Assembly: GCA_050250665.1 (NCBI GenBank)
Contig: JBFWOF010000085.1
Span: forward strand, 1 to 16,285
DNA length: 16,285 bases
Origin: JADKFD01 sp050250665
Lineage (GTDB): Bacteria; Pseudomonadota; Gammaproteobacteria; Xanthomonadales; SZUA-5
Direction: 5' to 3'
A model generated the notes under the pieces. That model was not told the origin of the DNA. It was given only the letters and a program-made list of their open reading frames with translations, and made no database searches. The translations under genes and the position numbers were made by a program. Shown here piece after piece: positions 14,990-16,285 of the stretch; position 1 is the stretch's first letter; every line of letters begins with the position of its first letter.

Positions 14990-15361
14990 TCAGCTGTCTG
15001 CAGAACCGGCATCGCCCTCGGCATTATCCTCTGCGGCCTTGATGCGCACACCCTTGCCGGGTTCATAGTCGCCCTCGGTGCGCACCAGCACGTTGTCATC
15101 GAAGATCACGGTCAGGCGCTTGAGTTCGATGTTGCCGTCATCATCCTTGAAACTGGAGACGTAGTCCCAGCGGTCTTCTCGGAACGGGGTCTGCACCGCG
15201 GGAGTACCCAACACCAGCGCCACCTGGCGCTTGGTCATGCCTGGCTTCAGGGCGTCAATCTGCTCCGCCTCCAGCAGATTCCCCTGCTGTACCGTCTGTC
15301 TGTACAGCAAGCCGCAGCCGGAGAGCTGCACGGCCAGGATCAGGGCAAGAATTGCTCGCAT
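14990..15361 (-). CDS. bamE: Outer-membrane assembly lipoprotein BamE
   Basis: A 123-residue lipoprotein and small subunit of the BAM complex, which inserts beta-barrel proteins in the outer membrane. The signal runs from MRAILALILAVQ to the lipobox LSGC, with Cys16 as the lipidated residue. The SmpA/OmlA domain follows: LLEAEQIDALKPGMTKRQV, then LVLGTPAVQTPFREDRWDY and LTVIFDDN. The acidic tail (about 20 residues, EDNAEGDAGSADS) is longer than in E. coli. ATG 15361 is preceded by GGAAAG. It is divergent from fur, sharing an 86-bp gap, the usual arrangement in this lineage. Confidence 0.94.
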   Translation of the reverse strand: MRAILALILAVQLSGCGLLYRQTVQQGNLLEAEQIDALKPGMTKRQVALVLGTPAVQTPFREDRWDYVSSFKDDDGNIELKRLTVIFDDNVLVRTEGDYEPGKGVRIKAAEDNAEGDAGSADS

Positions 15362-15393
15362 CAGGCTTTCCACGTCTAGGACTCGAAGGTGTG

Positions 15394-15400
15394 GATAATA
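15394..15400. promoter_or_regulatory. Candidate divergent -10 region between bamE and fur
   Basis: GATAAT (15394-15399) reads as a -10 on the plus strand toward fur, and the overlapping TATTAT (15400-15395 on the minus strand) reads as one toward bamE. No convincing -35 was found for either. A Fur box of the GATAATGATAATCATTATC type is not visible beyond this single hexamer. Confidence 0.3.
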
Positions 15401-15447
15401 CAGGTCCCGAGATCAACCGAATCCCAATGAACGAAGAGGCCCCCAAC

Positions 15448-15882
15448 ATGCCCGATCGCGGTGAGCGAATCATCGAGAGCGACGACCTGCGCAAGGTCGG
15501 GCTCAAGGTCACGCATCCGCGGATGCGCATCCTCGACATCCTCAGCAATGCGCCGAAGAAGCATATGACGGCCGAAGACGTCTATCGCGAGCTGCTGGAG
15601 CAGGGCGATGACATCGGTCTGGCGACGGTCTATCGCGTGCTCAACCAGTTCGAGACTGCCGGTATCGTGGTCCGGCATCACTTCGAGGGTGGGCAGTCGG
15701 TCTACGAGCTGGATCACGGCGGGCACCACGATCACATGGTCTGCGTGGAAACCGGCAAGGTCATCGAATTCCACAACGACCAGATCGAGCGCCTGCAACG
15801 CGAAATTGCCGAATCGCACGGCTTCGAACTCAAGGATCACAGCCTGGTGCTGTATGTCAGGCCCAAGCGCAGCAAGAGCTGA
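15448..15882 (+). CDS. fur: Ferric uptake regulator Fur
   Basis: A 144-residue metal-responsive repressor, controlling iron uptake. It has the DNA-binding half LRKVGLKVTHPRMRILDILSN through HMTAEDVYRELL to IGLATVYRVLNQFETAGIV, and the metal-binding half with HHFEGGQSVYELD and HHDHMVC (about residues 76-99). The second Cys of the E. coli CxxC site is Thr102 (CVETGKVIEF), as in Pseudomonas-type Fur, so no structural zinc finger of that kind is expected. The start at ATG 15448 gives the usual length and follows GAGG at about 9 bases. An ATG at 15427 would add seven residues and has no ribosome site. The downstream region is a repeat array. Confidence 0.96.
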   Translation: MPDRGERIIESDDLRKVGLKVTHPRMRILDILSNAPKKHMTAEDVYRELLEQGDDIGLATVYRVLNQFETAGIVVRHHFEGGQSVYELDHGGHHDHMVCVETGKVIEFHNDQIERLQREIAESHGFELKDHSLVLYVRPKRSKS

Positions 15883-15904
15883 GCAGGCCATTCGCGCCGG
15901 GCGC

Positions 15905-16023
15905 CGGTGCACGAGGCTCTTGTAGTGCCGAGCTTGCTCGGCAGGGTATGCCGCTCTTCGCACAGACGGTGAAAGCCAAAGCCCAGCAGAAGCAGCGGAG
16001 CGAGCTCCGCTCTACCAGAGTGC
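15905..16023. repeat. REP array unit 1 (119 bp)
   Basis: It carries a plus-strand REP hairpin at 15922-15942 and a minus-strand REP hairpin at 15995-16015. It differs from later units by a 6-bp insertion near 15976 and a few substitutions (e.g. CACAGACGG where the others have CACGGACGG). Confidence 0.88.
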
Positions 16024-16136
16024 CGGTGCACGAGGCTCTTGTAGTGCCGAGCTTGCTCGGCAGGGTATGCCGCTCTTCGCACGGACGGTGAAAGCCCAGC
16101 AGAAGCAGCGGAGCGAGCTCCGCTCTACCAGAGCGT
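16024..16136. repeat. REP array unit 2 (113 bp)
   Basis: Plus-strand REP at 16041-16061 and minus-strand REP at 16108-16128. It is nearly identical to unit 3. Confidence 0.88.
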
Positions 16137-16249
16137 CGGTGTACGAGGCTCTTGTAGTGCCGAGCTTGCTCGGCAGGGCATGCCGCTCTTCGCACGGACG
16201 GTGAAAGCCCAGCAGAAGCAGCGGAGCGAGCTCCGCTCTACCAGAGCGT
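16137..16249. repeat. REP array unit 3 (113 bp)
   Basis: Plus-strand REP at 16154-16174 and minus-strand REP at 16221-16241. It begins CGGTGTACG where units 1 and 2 have CGGTGCACG. Confidence 0.88.
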
Positions 16250-16285
16250 CGGTGTACGAGGCTCTTGTAGTGCCGAGCGTGCTCG
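16250..16285. repeat. REP array unit 4, cut by the window end
   Basis: Only the start and most of the plus-strand REP (from GTAG at 16267) are inside the window. Its hairpin loop reads GT instead of TT, an interruption absent in the other three. Confidence 0.8.

Larger units (their letters stand above)
15905..16285. repeat. Tandem array of GTAG-type REP pairs (BIME-like)
   Basis: Three full units and one partial unit repeat with a period of 119, 113 and 113 bp. Each has a plus-strand REP that starts GTAGTG and folds as GCCGAGC-TT-GCTCGGC, and, about 52 bp later, a minus-strand REP (GTAGAG, reading GCGGAGC-GA-GCTCCGC on the plus strand). REPs with a GTAG head and GC hairpin are known in Stenotrophomonas (SMAG elements) and other Xanthomonadales, spread by REP-associated tyrosine transposases acting in trans. 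No such transposase gene is in this window. The array begins 22 bp after the fur stop. It continues past the window end. Confidence 0.9.

Noticed and set aside
15361..15447. Fur box in the bamE-fur gap
   Set aside because: Only a single GATAAT hexamer is seen, without the repeated array of a Fur site. It fits a -10 box better.
15837..16195. Three minus-strand frames in the last 450 bp with a repeated peptide beginning MRRAA
   Set aside because: The repeated peptide simply comes from the REP units being open by chance. The period (113 or 119) is not a multiple of three, so the frame is not preserved between units.
15905..16285. CRISPR array
   Set aside because: Units are near-identical over their whole length, with hairpins and no variable spacers. 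The geometry fits REP pairs.

Overview
The window most resembles a chromosomal segment of a GC-rich gammaproteobacterium of the order Lysobacterales (Xanthomonadales). The evidence is the conserved housekeeping block smpB / ratA-rnfH / bamE / fur, a large Oar-like TonB-dependent receptor, a secreted protein ending in Asp-Gly-Phe-Glu, and an array of GTAG-headed REP elements like those of Stenotrophomonas and Xanthomonas. Genus cannot be set from the sequence alone.

Layout. Positions 1-1278 are an eroded accessory margin. It holds a truncated IS3-type orfA remnant (minus strand), one small secreted protein of unknown function (minus) and about 370 bp with no confident gene. Positions 1279-4135 (minus strand) carry a secreted SpoIID/LytB-domain protein and an ACMSD-type amidohydrolase. 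Positions 4193-6449 (plus) look like one transcription unit: monothiol glutaredoxin grxD, a YciK-like SDR protein that overlaps it by 4 bp and has lost most SDR catalytic residues, a MarC-family membrane protein that overlaps by 1 bp, and a flavodoxin-like protein 84 bp further on. Positions 6701-9868 encode a 1055-residue Oar-like TonB-dependent receptor, followed by a strong intrinsic terminator.

Positions 10045-11079 encode a protein with two cNMP-binding-like domains and a C-terminal rhodanese. Positions 11304-12677 encode the nucleotide monophosphate nucleosidase PpnN. A tRNA-Asn(GUU) with its own promoter and terminator follows, then a DUF1905/YdeI-like protein. SmpB (minus) and RatA (plus) are divergent across only 14 bp. 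RnfH follows RatA and converges with BamE (minus), which is divergent from Fur (plus). The last 380 bp after fur are a tandem array of about 113-119 bp units, each holding two inverted GTAG-type REP hairpins. The array runs off the window end.

How genes may work together: grxD and its followers suggest a redox or Fe-S related unit. SmpB (trans-translation), RatA, RnfH, BamE (outer-membrane protein assembly) and Fur (iron regulation) are a conserved neighbourhood rather than one pathway. I found no convincing new defence or mobile system. The best leads for a second look are the SDR pseudoenzyme, the REP array with a possible solo relative before grxD, and the domain make-up of the SpoIID protein and of the cNMP-cNMP-rhodanese protein.
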